From: Trichormus sp. M33_DOE_039
Lineage (GTDB): Bacteria > Cyanobacteriota > Cyanobacteriia > Cyanobacteriales > Nostocaceae
DNA: 59,630 nucleotides
Assembly: GCA_015296085.1 (NCBI GenBank)
Contig: DVDT01000037.1
Location: forward strand, 1-59,630
Reading direction: 5' to 3'
The notes below the pieces were generated by a model, which worked only from the letters and a program-made list of their open reading frames with translations, was not told the origin of the DNA and ran no database searches. Below are positions 36,938 to 46,553 of the stretch, one piece after another; the stretch's first letter is position 1; every line of letters begins with the position of its first letter. The position numbers were made by a program, and so were the translations under genes.

Positions 36938-39235
36938 TTAGCTAGGATCTTCTTCCTCCATCATATTAAATAGCTGATCTGCTAGTTTTTGATCTGCGAT
37001 CGCTCCTTGCGTATCTCCCAAATTTCGCCGGACTTCACTGCGTAGCTTATAAGCTCCAGCATAGTCTGGATATTGCTTGATTACATACTCTACATCAACT
37101 AACGCGCCTTTGTAGTCTTTGAGTTTTTGCTTTGCTTCTCCGCGCAAAACATACATCCAAGGATTTTTGGGGTCTAATTTGATAATTTGATTGTAATCTG
37201 CGATCGCACCTTTATAGTCTTGTATGCGGTTGCGTAGTTGAGCGCGTTGTTGATAAGCCATGAAGTTTTTTGGCTCTAAGCTTAAAATTTCGTTATAGTC
37301 TTGAATTGCACCTTGATAATCTAGCAATCTTCTAAGTATCGCAGCGCGAGCTAGGCGAGCTGAAATATCATTAGGTGTTAAGCGAATCACTTGGTTATAA
37401 TCTGCCAATGCTTCATCATCATTACGTGACAACATCAGTAACTTAGCGCGATCTAGATAAGCATTCACATCATTAGGATTTTTACTCAAAGTAGCAGTGA
37501 GATTAGCAATTTCTGTTTTTCTTTTCTGCACAAAACGCTCATGTCGTTGCTGCGGACTTTGAAAAAAGTAAGGTATGACATTCAACCAACCGGGAACAGT
37601 AGCTTGTAAACTACCGGCCATTCCCCCAAACAAACTCACACAGTAAAAAATAACCAGTGAAACTCTAGTAGTCCACTTACCACTAGATTCGTAATGTCTT
37701 TGCATTAAATCTTTGACTAAGGTGTATTTAGCTTGAAAAGGTAATTTATCGTATCCCCATTGCTGTAAATATTGGAAAATGGTGTAGAGAAGATGGTCTT
37801 GATTAGTAGGTTGATTTTGTTTGAGTTCTTTCTGCAATTTGCTACTCACTTGAGCATTACGAAAATCGCCAGGAATACTCAAAGCTACCAACATTAAAAA
37901 CACTAACAATCCTGGTTCTTGTTTCCCTAAAAGAAAAAACATTACCAAGCCAATAGACTTAAATCCCACATCAGCAAAAGGTATTCGAGAAAATAAAAGT
38001 AAATTAGCAATCTTTCCCCCATCTAATGGATAAATTGGGAGTAAATTGAATACATTTACGAAAATCATGATCCAACTTGTTTCTCGTAACCAAGCCAAAT
38101 CACTACCAGTCCGGGATGTTAACATTGCTAAAGCCACTCCTACAATTACCCCTGGTAATGGGCCTGCTAAAGATATCCAAAACTTTTGACTTAAGGTAGC
38201 TTCGTGTTTGTGACCTGTAGCTAAAGCTCCTAAAAATGGTACAAATAAAACCGAAGTATCCTGATAACCAAACAATTTCATTGCCAGGATGTGTCCACCT
38301 TCATGGAACAACAACACAACAATAAATATCAGCACACTTTGCAATGTCAAAAACTTGGTAGAACTAGCTGCAAACACTATAATACTTCCCAAAAATAGCC
38401 AAGTGCGGAGTTTCTTATTGAGCAAACCCTGTTGCATTTGCTGCATATGTTTAAAACCCGCAACTTCCAGTTCTATAGGAATCTTTATTTGCAAACTGGG
38501 ATTTGTTTTGGCTTGTTGTCTGCGTTGCTGGATTATATTTGCTGTTTTGTTATTACCTTGAACAATTGGATGAACCATCTTCAGAGCAGTTAACCAACGT
38601 ATTTGAAATAATTGAGTCTCTTTGATCGGCGATATTTTACTTGTTTGACTAAGAGATTTTACATAATTACCCAAAAATATCTGTAGTGCTTGAGCAAAAG
38701 CTTCTGGAGTTAAAGCACATGGTAATTTTTCAGTAGTTAATTGATTGAGTTTATTTTGGTGATGCACCCATTGCATTGAAACTTCATGAGCATAAATATC
38801 TTGAATAATAGTGTGGGGACTTTCTTCAATAAACCCATGTTTCTTAGAATTTACAGTCAACAATAAGGTTTTATCTTTAAAAAATGTGTAAAACTCAATA
38901 TCAAATAAATTTACAGGTTCAACTAAACGATTAGTAACGATTGTGGCGTAGGTTTTGCAAGATTTATTGTATAGCAGGATTTCCCAATTGGGTTGCTGAT
39001 TAGCTTGCACCATTGGTTGGTATTCTATATAGCTAAATGGCTTAAAACCAAGTTTTTCTAATTCTTGAATAGGCGTTTGCAATAAATCTTGGAAGTAAGC
39101 CGGAACTTGCTCTGTTTTGATAACTAGGTACTTAGGGTATTGAAATCTGGTTTTGCAAAGCTGTAAGAAGGTAATGAAATATTGGATAAACACCAGCAAA
39201 AAGCTGATCAGGATTGGGTAAAGCAGGTATTGCAT
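36938..39235 (-). CDS. Site-2-protease-like M50 membrane metallopeptidase with TPR tail
   Basis: 765 residues. An N-terminal membrane helix and a soluble domain of about 270 residues are followed by a multi-helix core. The zinc motif is LLFHEGGHILAMK (HExxH as HEGGH, about 310), and the second motif is LPIYPLDGGKIANL (about 406), as in M50 proteases. A further membrane helix lies near 530. The C-terminus carries five TPRs, for example AIQDYNEILSLEPKNFMAYQ. S2P proteases cut membrane-bound proteins to release signals. The substrate here is unknown; the TPRs probably recruit it. Confidence 0.88.
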   Translation of the reverse strand: MQYLLYPILISFLLVFIQYFITFLQLCKTRFQYPKYLVIKTEQVPAYFQDLLQTPIQELEKLGFKPFSYIEYQPMVQANQQPNWEILLYNKSCKTYATIVTNRLVEPVNLFDIEFYTFFKDKTLLLTVNSKKHGFIEESPHTIIQDIYAHEVSMQWVHHQNKLNQLTTEKLPCALTPEAFAQALQIFLGNYVKSLSQTSKISPIKETQLFQIRWLTALKMVHPIVQGNNKTANIIQQRRQQAKTNPSLQIKIPIELEVAGFKHMQQMQQGLLNKKLRTWLFLGSIIVFAASSTKFLTLQSVLIFIVVLLFHEGGHILAMKLFGYQDTSVLFVPFLGALATGHKHEATLSQKFWISLAGPLPGVIVGVALAMLTSRTGSDLAWLRETSWIMIFVNVFNLLPIYPLDGGKIANLLLFSRIPFADVGFKSIGLVMFFLLGKQEPGLLVFLMLVALSIPGDFRNAQVSSKLQKELKQNQPTNQDHLLYTIFQYLQQWGYDKLPFQAKYTLVKDLMQRHYESSGKWTTRVSLVIFYCVSLFGGMAGSLQATVPGWLNVIPYFFQSPQQRHERFVQKRKTEIANLTATLSKNPNDVNAYLDRAKLLMLSRNDDEALADYNQVIRLTPNDISARLARAAILRRLLDYQGAIQDYNEILSLEPKNFMAYQQRAQLRNRIQDYKGAIADYNQIIKLDPKNPWMYVLRGEAKQKLKDYKGALVDVEYVIKQYPDYAGAYKLRSEVRRNLGDTQGAIADQKLADQLFNMMEEEDPS

Positions 39236-39457
39236 AGTAGGTTCGCAAACTTCACTATGCTTAGTGTTCCCTGATACGAGTCAAATCTATTACCACAGCA
39301 TAATCCAGTGTTAAATCTACTCCCGTCCTTCATCTTTAGCCTTGCAAGAAGAGGAGAGATAAGGCTTGGGTTAGGAAAATATATTCATTTCAAGATGAGT
39401 AATATAAAACACATAACTCCAAACCCGTCTTTACTCATCTAGACGTTGTGCGATTGG

Positions 39458-40951
39458 CTACGCCACGCCTTTGGCGATCGCCTGCAATAAGTCCTCAAAA
39501 TCTGACTCGCTGTGAATATCAGGAGTGAGCGTATTCATGTCTTGGATAATATCTACTAATCCATCAATAGTAGCTCTGATTTCTGCATATTCATCGATTG
39601 AACGTCGTAGACTAGGTACGTTAGCAGAAGAAGATAGTGTTTTTATTTTAGTTTCTAGTTCCTGGATTTTTATTTCCCAATGAATAACATAATCTGCACG
39701 CTCACTAGGATCAAATATCTTTGCATCTGGTAACACAATTGGAAAAATCCGGTTATAAAAATTACCATTCTTAGCAATTTGTACCAATTCAAACATGCAA
39801 TTAGGAGACTTTAAATACTTATCACTAATCACAGCAATTACACATTTACCACGTCCAATCTTTTCCATGAAAGTTTTAATCAGTCCTTTGTAACCCAAGT
39901 TGCGCTTATCTCGAACGATAGTGATACCTTGGGACTGCAATAATTGATCTAGACTATTAACATAGGTTTCACTGTCTCCACCCCAAGCATAGGAAATGAA
40001 GATTTCTGTCTCATATGCTAATGGAAATATAATATTATTCGTCTTAAATCGATTAGATAAATAATAATTAATAATTTTGGAAGGATGACTTAATTTTTCC
40101 CATGTATCACCTGAAATTTCAAGAGGAATATGCAACTCGTCATTAGAACGAACGTCTAATTTTTCGAGTTTAGATAGTAGCTGCATTCTCAGTGGCAGCT
40201 TTATCAGCCTATTTTTTTCAATATCAATGGTTTCCAGGTTTATCAGTTTGCCAATCTCTGCTGGCAATTGTGTTAATTGATTATTGCTGAGAAAAAGTTG
40301 AGTGAGATTAATAAGTTGACCAATCTCTAATGGCAGTGTTCTTATTTTATTGCCACTAAGACTTAGAACACTAAGATTGATAAGTTTGCCAATCTCTTTG
40401 GGTAGTGTCAAGAGTTGGTTTTCACTCAGTCCAAGCAAGTTCAAGTTAGTAATTTTACCAATCTCTTTCGGTAACGTCCTAAGTTGATTGGAATAGAGAT
40501 ACAATTCAATAAGATTAATAAGTTCACCAATTTCTGATGGTAATCTTATTAACTGGTTTGCACTTAAGCCAAGCACACTAAGATTGAAAAGGTTGCCAAT
40601 TTCTGAGGGTAGTGTTCGCAGTTGGTTAGAATTTAGACGTAATTCATTAAGATTGAAGAGGTTGCCAATTTCTGATGGTAGTATTCGTAGTTGGTTAGAG
40701 TTTAGATGTAATTCATTGAGATGGACGAGTGCGCCAATCTCTGGTGGTAGTATTTGCAGTTGGTTGGAGTTTAGATTTAATTCATTGAGATTGATGAGTT
40801 CACCAATTTCAGATGGTAGTGTTGTGATTTGATTATTGTTTATATCTAGTATACTGAGGTGAGTAAGTTTATTAATTTCTATTGGTAAAGTTCGTAGTTT
40901 ATTGTAACTCAAATTTAATTTATTGAGGTTGATGAGTTCACCAATTTCCAC
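39458..40951 (-). CDS. LRR-TIR protein, downstream part of an interrupted gene
   Basis: 497 residues if translation restarts at a GTG. About twelve leucine-rich repeats of 23 residues (pattern INLNELNLNSNQLQILPPEI) are followed by a TIR domain starting ETEIFISYAWGGDSETY. The TIR part includes VIAVISDKYLKSPNCMFELV, whose Glu matches the catalytic residue of NADase TIRs. The frame continues upstream through LRR sequence to a TAA at 41006-41008 and beyond to 41254, so the gene is split by one stop. Bacterial TIR proteins often cleave NAD or make signalling nucleotides in anti-phage defence. That role and continued function are inference. Confidence 0.85.
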   Translation of the reverse strand: MEIGELINLNKLNLSYNKLRTLPIEINKLTHLSILDINNNQITTLPSEIGELINLNELNLNSNQLQILPPEIGALVHLNELHLNSNQLRILPSEIGNLFNLNELRLNSNQLRTLPSEIGNLFNLSVLGLSANQLIRLPSEIGELINLIELYLYSNQLRTLPKEIGKITNLNLLGLSENQLLTLPKEIGKLINLSVLSLSGNKIRTLPLEIGQLINLTQLFLSNNQLTQLPAEIGKLINLETIDIEKNRLIKLPLRMQLLSKLEKLDVRSNDELHIPLEISGDTWEKLSHPSKIINYYLSNRFKTNNIIFPLAYETEIFISYAWGGDSETYVNSLDQLLQSQGITIVRDKRNLGYKGLIKTFMEKIGRGKCVIAVISDKYLKSPNCMFELVQIAKNGNFYNRIFPIVLPDAKIFDPSERADYVIHWEIKIQELETKIKTLSSSANVPSLRRSIDEYAEIRATIDGLVDIIQDMNTLTPDIHSESDFEDLLQAIAKGVA

Positions 40952-41005
40952 TGGTAGTGTTTGCAGTTGGTTGAAGTTCAGATAAAGCTCATTAATGTTG
41001 GTGAG

Positions 41006-41254
41006 TTAGCAAACCTCTAATGGTAATGTTTTAAACTGATTTTTTGCAATATTCAGTACTCTTAGATAAGTGATTTGTACAATTTCTGGAGGCAGACTTC
41101 TCAATTCATTACCGCTAATATCGAGCGATCGCAGGCTAGTAAGTTGACCAATTTCTGGTGGTAGTGTCTTTAAGCCTTTTCCAGAAAGGTCTAATGCTGT
41201 CAAGTTGTCTTGAGCAGCTTTTTCAATAAGATGCAGCAGTTCTTCGTTAGTCAT
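41006..41254 (-). CDS. LRR N-terminal part of the interrupted LRR-TIR gene
   Basis: 82 residues: the start MTNEELLHLIEKAAQDNLTA, then three LRRs ending TLPLEVC and a TAA. The next codons in the same frame (LTNINELYLNFNQLQ) are LRR sequence that fits perfectly. A Gln codon (CAA to TAA) is the simplest explanation, since EIGQL/EIVQI have Gln there. It is therefore the 5' part of one gene spanning 39458-41254. Confidence 0.8.
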   Translation of the reverse strand: MTNEELLHLIEKAAQDNLTALDLSGKGLKTLPPEIGQLTSLRSLDISGNELRSLPPEIVQITYLRVLNIAKNQFKTLPLEVC

Positions 41255-41320
41255 TTAAATCTTTGAAATTGATTTATCTCATCTATTTCTTCAGTTCTCA
41301 TTCCCAGATGTTTCAAACAT

Positions 41321-42283
41321 TCACACAATACCGCCATTGTCAGCAATAGAAACACGATCGCCAGAACCGCTGAAATGAGTATGATTTTCTTCCCTGCCAA
41401 ATTTCAGGATATGTTGAGCAGTAGCTTGAGGCTGTTCTAAATGAGGAACATGACCACAATCAGCAATCCAAATTAATTGACTGTGAGAAATAGCGCGTTT
41501 AAATCTTTTCGCGTCTTCAGTCCCTAAAATTTTGTCATGATCTCCCCATAAAATTAAGGTTTGTTGTTGAATTTCTGCCAGTTTCTTAAATCTAAAAGCA
41601 CTATAACCACCACTTTTAGTAAAACCAATTAAAGCCTGTGACCAATTGCTCATTTCTAGATGCAATGCTGCACAATATAGAGCATCAACAGAAGCTAAAG
41701 CCACATTTTTATAAGCAGCACGAGCAACGCGATCGCGCACTTTCAAACTCCGCAAAAATCCGGTAGCCCAAGCATCCAAAGGCGGAAACATCAATTTAAC
41801 TAAAGGTGAGCCACCCCTCAACCCAGCACTGTCAATTAAGACCAATTTTTTCACAGCTTCTGGATAAGTGATAGTAAAATCAATTGCGGCTGCACCTCCC
41901 ATTGATGCCCCAACTAAAATCACTGGTTCTTTAATCAAATTTTTCCAGAAATAATATAGATGGGTTTTAATCGCCAGTGGACTAAACTGAATTTCTGCGA
42001 GTCTATCTGTAAATCCAAATCCTAATAAATCCACTGCCCAGGTTTCATTTTCTTGCGCTAATAATGGCAAAAGTCGCCGGAATTCTAAGACGGAACTATC
42101 AAAGCCATGAATTAATAAAATCGGTGTTCCACCACTTCCTTGATGTACATAAGAAGTAGTAATTAGCTGATTAATTAAAGGCGTAGCGATCGCCTGAGTT
42201 TGAATACTTTGAGCTAAAGCGATCGAGCTAGGTTCTGTAAGTTGGGCAACTGTGGTAGGTAAGAAGTTGGGAAACATGGTCAA
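41321..42283 (-). CDS. Alpha/beta hydrolase
   Basis: 320 residues. The oxyanion region is PILLIHGFDSSVLEF, the nucleophile elbow VGASMGGAAAIDF (Ser about 134), the acid LILWGDHDKILG and the histidine GHVPHLEQP. This is the full catalytic set of the haloalkane-dehalogenase/esterase-like group. No signal peptide is evident. The substrate is unknown. It reads toward the LRR-TIR gene. Confidence 0.87.
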   Translation of the reverse strand: MTMFPNFLPTTVAQLTEPSSIALAQSIQTQAIATPLINQLITTSYVHQGSGGTPILLIHGFDSSVLEFRRLLPLLAQENETWAVDLLGFGFTDRLAEIQFSPLAIKTHLYYFWKNLIKEPVILVGASMGGAAAIDFTITYPEAVKKLVLIDSAGLRGGSPLVKLMFPPLDAWATGFLRSLKVRDRVARAAYKNVALASVDALYCAALHLEMSNWSQALIGFTKSGGYSAFRFKKLAEIQQQTLILWGDHDKILGTEDAKRFKRAISHSQLIWIADCGHVPHLEQPQATAQHILKFGREENHTHFSGSGDRVSIADNGGIV

Positions 42284-42361
42284 TAGTCAATAGTCCTTAG
42301 AAATATAATCTACCGTGTTTCCTCTGCTCCCCTGCTTCCTAACGCGTATTTACCCTCACCT

Positions 42362-42562
42362 TGGAGAGCGATCGCCCAAGTGACTCTATCAGGTACGCTC
42401 ATGGGATTATTTCAATGGTTGATTTTGCGTCCAACTCTGCGACAATCATTTTGGTGGACACCAGCCAATGCCGTCATCATGCTAGTAGCACCTTTAAGGG
42501 TGTTGAACCTGGGTTATATTAGCGTGGCTGAGACGACAAAGCAGCAATCAAGCTGCATCTGA
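42362..42562 (+). pseudogene. Fragment of a cyanobacterial membrane-protein gene
   Basis: The frame reads WRAIAQVTLSGTLMGLFQWL then LRPTLRQSFWWTPANAV. I recall this pattern (FQWLxLRP...WW) from multi-helix cyanobacterial membrane proteins. Only a single helix-length piece remains, the downstream residues do not look like the family, and no ribosome site precedes it. A decayed fragment is likely. Confidence 0.4.
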
Positions 42563-42668
42563 TACTTGAACTTTGATTTCTGCAACCACAGAAAAATCTT
42601 TCCCTTGTCAAAATAGGGACAAAGCCTCGTAAAATTAGTATTACTTATCATTTATAGGAGCTGATGCC

Positions 42669-42980
42669 ATGCCGATGGCGGTTGGCGTAATTGAAACTTT
42701 GGGTTTTCCGGCTGTACTGGCCGCAGCAGATGCAATGGTAAAATCTGCCGCAGTGACTCTGGTGTATTATGGTCAAGCGGAAAGCGCACGCTTGTTAGTT
42801 GCTGTGAGGGGACAAGTTGCAGAAGTTAAAACAGCGGTGGCGGCTGGGATTGAAGCTGGTGAACAAGCTTATGGTGGTGAAGTCATCACCCATTACATAG
42901 TTCCCAATCCCCCGGAAAACGTGGAAACAATATTACCAATCCACTTCACTCAGACCTCAGAACCTTTCCGGATCTTCTAA
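42669..42980 (+). CDS. ccmK3: Carboxysome shell protein CcmK3
   Basis: 103 residues, a single BMC domain: [20 protein letters not shown] at the start, the pore loop YYGQAESARLLV, then EVKTAVAAGIEAGEQAYGG. The pore differs from the KIGSGR type of the main shell proteins, as known for CcmK3. CcmK3 and CcmK4 form minor shell hexamers, likely mixed, that tune metabolite passage into the carboxysome. GGAG lies 9 bases before the ATG. It is followed by ccmK4 after 91 bp. Confidence 0.92.
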   Translation: MPMAVGVIETLGFPAVLAAADAMVKSAAVTLVYYGQAESARLLVAVRGQVAEVKTAVAAGIEAGEQAYGGEVITHYIVPNPPENVETILPIHFTQTSEPFRIF

Positions 42981-43071
42981 GCAATTTCACCATCAAAATT
43001 TGTAACGAAGCTACGTAAAATTAACTTTCATCCCCTCTACCTCATACTTTTATTCATACAGGAGATTACTA

Positions 43072-43422
43072 ATGTCACTACAGGCAGTTGGAGCTTTAGA
43101 AACAAAGGGTTTTCCTGCTGTATTAGCCGCAGCAGACGCAATGGTCAAAGCTGGCCGAGTTACCCTTGTAGGCTATATCCGTGTGGGTAGCGCACGCTTT
43201 ACAGTTAATATTCGGGGAGATGTTTCAGAAGTTAAAACGGCAATGGCGGCTGGAGTAGAAGCAGCGCAAAATGTTCATGGTGGTACTCTAGAATCCTGGG
43301 TGATTATTCCCCGTCCCCATGAAAACGTGGAAGCAGTTCTGCCAATTGGCTACACCGAAGCAGTACAACAATATCGGGATTCTGTAGAAAACCCCATCAT
43401 CCGTTCATCTAACGGCCGTTAG
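43072..43422 (+). CDS. ccmK4: Carboxysome shell protein CcmK4
   Basis: 116 residues, a BMC domain: [20 protein letters not shown], the pore loop [12 protein letters not shown], and [20 protein letters not shown] short C-terminal extension ends SSNGR. AGGAG precedes the ATG. It pairs with ccmK3 in a two-gene operon apart from the main ccm cluster, which is the usual arrangement in beta-cyanobacteria. A terminator follows at 43468. Confidence 0.92.
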   Translation: MSLQAVGALETKGFPAVLAAADAMVKAGRVTLVGYIRVGSARFTVNIRGDVSEVKTAMAAGVEAAQNVHGGTLESWVIIPRPHENVEAVLPIGYTEAVQQYRDSVENPIIRSSNGR

Positions 43423-43467
43423 ATGAAAAGGTAAAAGCCAAAACACTGGCGATCGCCAAGTTATTCT

Positions 43468-43496
43468 AGTACCCTTATGGGTACTTTTAAGTTTTT
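43468..43496 (+). terminator. Rho-independent terminator of ccmK3-ccmK4
   Basis: Stem AGTACCC/GGGTACT with loop TTAT (43468-43485), then TTTAAGTTTTT. It lies 46 bp after the ccmK4 stop. Confidence 0.8.
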
Positions 43497-43958
43497 ATGT
43501 CAAATTTTTCAGCCACATTAATTGTCCTAGGTACTAACCAGTGAACTAAAAAGAAAAATTACAAACTTCCTTAATTTATAACGGCCAGTCCGTAAGCTGA
43601 AACTTAAACGACAAAAACAGCGTCTTACGGAGGTAAATCCCAATTTATCCTCCACATCAGTGCATAATGTCATTTTTGAACAACTCCCTTTCCGATCCGT
43701 CCTCTACTTTTTTTGTGTTTCTCCCAGGAAAGTATACAAAACTTTAACTTCATTTCAATAAAGTCAAATGCTTGATACACCGTGATTTCCGGTAGTTCGG
43801 CTAGAGAAATTAATATATTTTCGAGTAAATTCTTGCATAAAGTTAGCCAGTAAAGACGTAATAACAATGTAATCGCTGAGAAGTCTTCATTACAGATGAT
43901 GGACTTACGGGCAACTAACTGCTAGCTAATCATTTGAGGGCGACTAAAGGGGGTTGTG
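43497..43958 (+). promoter_or_regulatory. Long leader/promoter region of hetZ
   Basis: About 460 bp without a gene. It contains an inverted repeat at 43629-43653 (GGAGG-TAAAT, CCC spacer, AATTTAT-CCTCC) that could bind a regulator. In Anabaena hetZ is directly activated by HetR, but the published palindrome type (AGGGGT...ACCCCT) was not seen here by eye. The mRNA probably has a long 5' leader. Confidence 0.4.
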
Positions 43959-45134
43959 ATGCAAACTTTAAAACAGGGTTTCGAGGAGCGCAATCTCGCT
44001 ATGGTAACGGAAGCAGAAAAACTAGCGCAATCTTGGCGCAAGCGGCTAGCTGCGGAGTGTCCAGAACAAAGTGTAGCTGCTAGGGAAAGTATTGTTCTCT
44101 GGCTTTTAGGTCGTGACCTACAACGGTTTGATCTGCTCAATCCCAAGGAACTCGATATTGCTAAACAAGCGATGGAATATCGCTGGAAAATTTTAATTCA
44201 ACGCTACTTAGGCCTAGGAAGAGAACGCGCTTATCGCAACTTGATCACTCGCTTAGGAAGTTTAGTGACATTACGGAATAAAATTCAAACCTGGATTTCC
44301 CTAAGCCGCGATCGCCAGCGCAGTGTCATGGATGTTTTGCAAGAGGTATTGCAAGAACTGCTGCAAAGCGATAACTATATGCAGCAACAAATGGCTTACA
44401 TTGCTGAAATTACTCTAGATAAACGCCTCAAAGATACTTTACTCTTTGCTACCACAGAAGAGTATTGCTTAAGACCAGTACGTAACCAACCATTGTTAGT
44501 GTATCGGTTCGTCAACTATCTGCGACGTTCTCAACGTGGTGGTTTAACCCAAGTACCCGGAAGTGACTTAGTCAGGCTTGTCTCGGACGAGATGCTTGCC
44601 GAGGACAGCGATAATCGCGTTAACTTGGTAGATAACCAGGCGATCTCAGAATATCAAGAAGCACAGCAATTAGAGGAACAACAAGCACTGCGACAAACAG
44701 TCCAACAAGAATTTGCCAATTATTTACAAGAAAATTTGGGTAGTGAAGCCGTAGAGTGGCTAAAACTCTACCTACAAGGCAAATCTCAAGATGAAATCGC
44801 CAAGAAAATTAACAAACCCATCAAAGAAATCTATCGGTTGCGGGAAAAAATTAGCTATCACGCCATCCGCGTCTTTGCTCTCAAAGGTAAACCAGAACTT
44901 GTAGATAGCTGGTTATCAATTTCCTTACAAGAGCATAATTTAGGTTTAACCCCCAACCAATGGCAACAACTTTATGAAAAATTAACTCCCATCGGTAAAC
45001 AAATATTAGATTTACGGAAAGCGGGTAACACAAACGAATTTGTAGCCGAACAATTACAACTCAAACCCCATCAAGTGATGGGGGAATGGACAAAAATCTA
45101 TCTCGCAGCACAAGCTATCAGGACTCAAGAGTAG
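43959..45134 (+). CDS. hetZ: Heterocyst differentiation protein HetZ
   Basis: 391 residues from the ATG; a GTG stands one codon before. AAGGGGG lies 5 bases before the ATG. The sequence (MQTLKQGFEERNLAMVTEAE to KTIYLAAQAI-like end) is recognised as HetZ: helical throughout, an HTH-like part DEIAKKINKPIKEIYRLREK near 280, and a sigma-region-like C-terminus. HetZ acts in early heterocyst differentiation and pattern formation and is activated by HetR. PatU follows, as in other heterocystous strains. Confidence 0.9.
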   Translation: MQTLKQGFEERNLAMVTEAEKLAQSWRKRLAAECPEQSVAARESIVLWLLGRDLQRFDLLNPKELDIAKQAMEYRWKILIQRYLGLGRERAYRNLITRLGSLVTLRNKIQTWISLSRDRQRSVMDVLQEVLQELLQSDNYMQQQMAYIAEITLDKRLKDTLLFATTEEYCLRPVRNQPLLVYRFVNYLRRSQRGGLTQVPGSDLVRLVSDEMLAEDSDNRVNLVDNQAISEYQEAQQLEEQQALRQTVQQEFANYLQENLGSEAVEWLKLYLQGKSQDEIAKKINKPIKEIYRLREKISYHAIRVFALKGKPELVDSWLSISLQEHNLGLTPNQWQQLYEKLTPIGKQILDLRKAGNTNEFVAEQLQLKPHQVMGEWTKIYLAAQAIRTQE

Positions 45135-45350
45135 CTAGTGAGTGCTGTTAGCGATCGCGGGGGGTTGAACCAGTGCTGAGTAGAAACACTAGCCTCTAGC
45201 CCCTTACCCATAAGCTGTAACCTATAACCTGTAAACTATACCCTTCTTAGTAGTTAATTTGAGGTTAAAGAATTTAAGAAGTATATTTATTTACTGCCAA
45301 GTAGCTGAGAGCAACATAGAATATGAAAGAAACAACAAGTAAGCAAAACT

Positions 45351-46553
45351 ATGTGGTCTTCAGAGGGTCAACCAGCTGATACCGGATCAAGTAAAAATAA
45401 AGCACTGCATACAACTCCCAGCGATTGGGAGCAGGAATCAGAACGCGAAGCAATATTTACACTAATTGATAACCTATTGTCCTTTGAAGCCTGTCTGTAC
45501 CATCAAATTCTGCCTTTAAGATTAGAAGATAGCCAACTGTTATTGGGTATGGTTCACTCACAGGATAGGGGGGCTTTAGATTACGTCAGCCGCATCGTCT
45601 CCTATCTCAACTACACAATTACAACCCAAGAGATTGCCACTGAAACCCACCGTGCTATCCTCTCAATCTATCTCAGTTATAAAAATACGTCTCCTCCAGA
45701 CAATCAACCGCCAGAAGCTCCACAGACCAACAATTATCTAGTAGAGGAGCAAAACACTGAGAAAATTGACTTTACGCCATCCATCTCAGAAGATTCATTC
45801 TCATCCAAAATTCATCAATCAGCAGTACAAAATACAGATGCTCCAGGAATTACCTATTCCCATAGCTCTACTCAAACTCCAGGAGTTGTCCCTCCTGTCA
45901 ACAACCAGCTAGAAGAAAATTTGGCCTTTAGCGATGTGACTGTTTTGCAGTTACACCCCCCAGAAGTATTTACTTCCCTAGAAGCACTGACAAATTTACC
46001 ACCTAAGCAATTACTAGAAGAGTTACTCGCACGAGTTTTAAGTGGTGGTATTGGCCGTCTTTATTTAGAAAGACAACCCTACGAAGGAAGAATTATCTGG
46101 AGTGATAACGGTGTCTTACAATCTGTCTTAGAAAATATACCCTTATCTGGATTTCAAGGAGTATTAAACGAATTGAAGCGTTTTGTCGCTCTCCCGGTAA
46201 CGAGACACGCTGAACCAAGACAAGTGGAGAAAGAATGTTTGTATCAGCAAACTCGTGTACTATTACGCATTCGGGTAATGCCAGGAAGTTATGGGGAAGA
46301 GGCCACATTACAAGTGCTGAGGGGAGCTGCGTTAAAATTCTATCAACAGCAACAATTAATTCATCTAAGCCGAGATATTATCGGCATTTCTCAACAACTC
46401 AGCCATAAATTACACGAATTAAACCAAAGACTGCTGCTTAATCCCACCCTCAAAGCTGAACAATCAGAAGCTGTAGTAGCTTTGAACCAATTAGTAGAAG
46501 ACTTGGATAAACAAATCAAAATACTGACAGCAAATAATCAGTTGCCAATATAA
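45351..46553 (+). CDS. patU: Heterocyst patterning protein PatU (single ORF)
   Basis: 400 residues. The N-terminal domain (IFTLIDNLLSFEACLYHQIL to VSRIVSYLNYTITTQ) is followed by a low-complexity linker. The C-terminal domain (LLEELLARVLSGGIGRLYLE, IIWSDNGVLQSVLENIPLSG) ends in a helical part. Both parts resemble PatU5 and PatU3 of Anabaena PCC 7120, which are two genes there but one gene here, the state reported for other strains. It lies 216 bp after hetZ on the same strand. PatU3 is known to oppose heterocyst formation and act with HetZ. Confidence 0.8.
   Translation: MWSSEGQPADTGSSKNKALHTTPSDWEQESEREAIFTLIDNLLSFEACLYHQILPLRLEDSQLLLGMVHSQDRGALDYVSRIVSYLNYTITTQEIATETHRAILSIYLSYKNTSPPDNQPPEAPQTNNYLVEEQNTEKIDFTPSISEDSFSSKIHQSAVQNTDAPGITYSHSSTQTPGVVPPVNNQLEENLAFSDVTVLQLHPPEVFTSLEALTNLPPKQLLEELLARVLSGGIGRLYLERQPYEGRIIWSDNGVLQSVLENIPLSGFQGVLNELKRFVALPVTRHAEPRQVEKECLYQQTRVLLRIRVMPGSYGEEATLQVLRGAALKFYQQQQLIHLSRDIIGISQQLSHKLHELNQRLLLNPTLKAEQSEAVVALNQLVEDLDKQIKILTANNQLPI

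Noticed and set aside
42380-42562. Intact small membrane protein gene
   Set aside because: No ribosome site, a GTG start inside a longer frame, and only a piece of the family pattern remains.
43468-43485. GTACCC..GGGTAC as an NtcA site
   Set aside because: The spacing is GTA-N10-TAC, not N8, and the T run after it marks a terminator of ccmK4.
45161-45171. GGGGTTGAACC upstream of patU, similar to the core of a HetR site
   Set aside because: Only the centre matches, the outer arms do not, and the surrounding sequence is a dispersed repeat also present near 20065.
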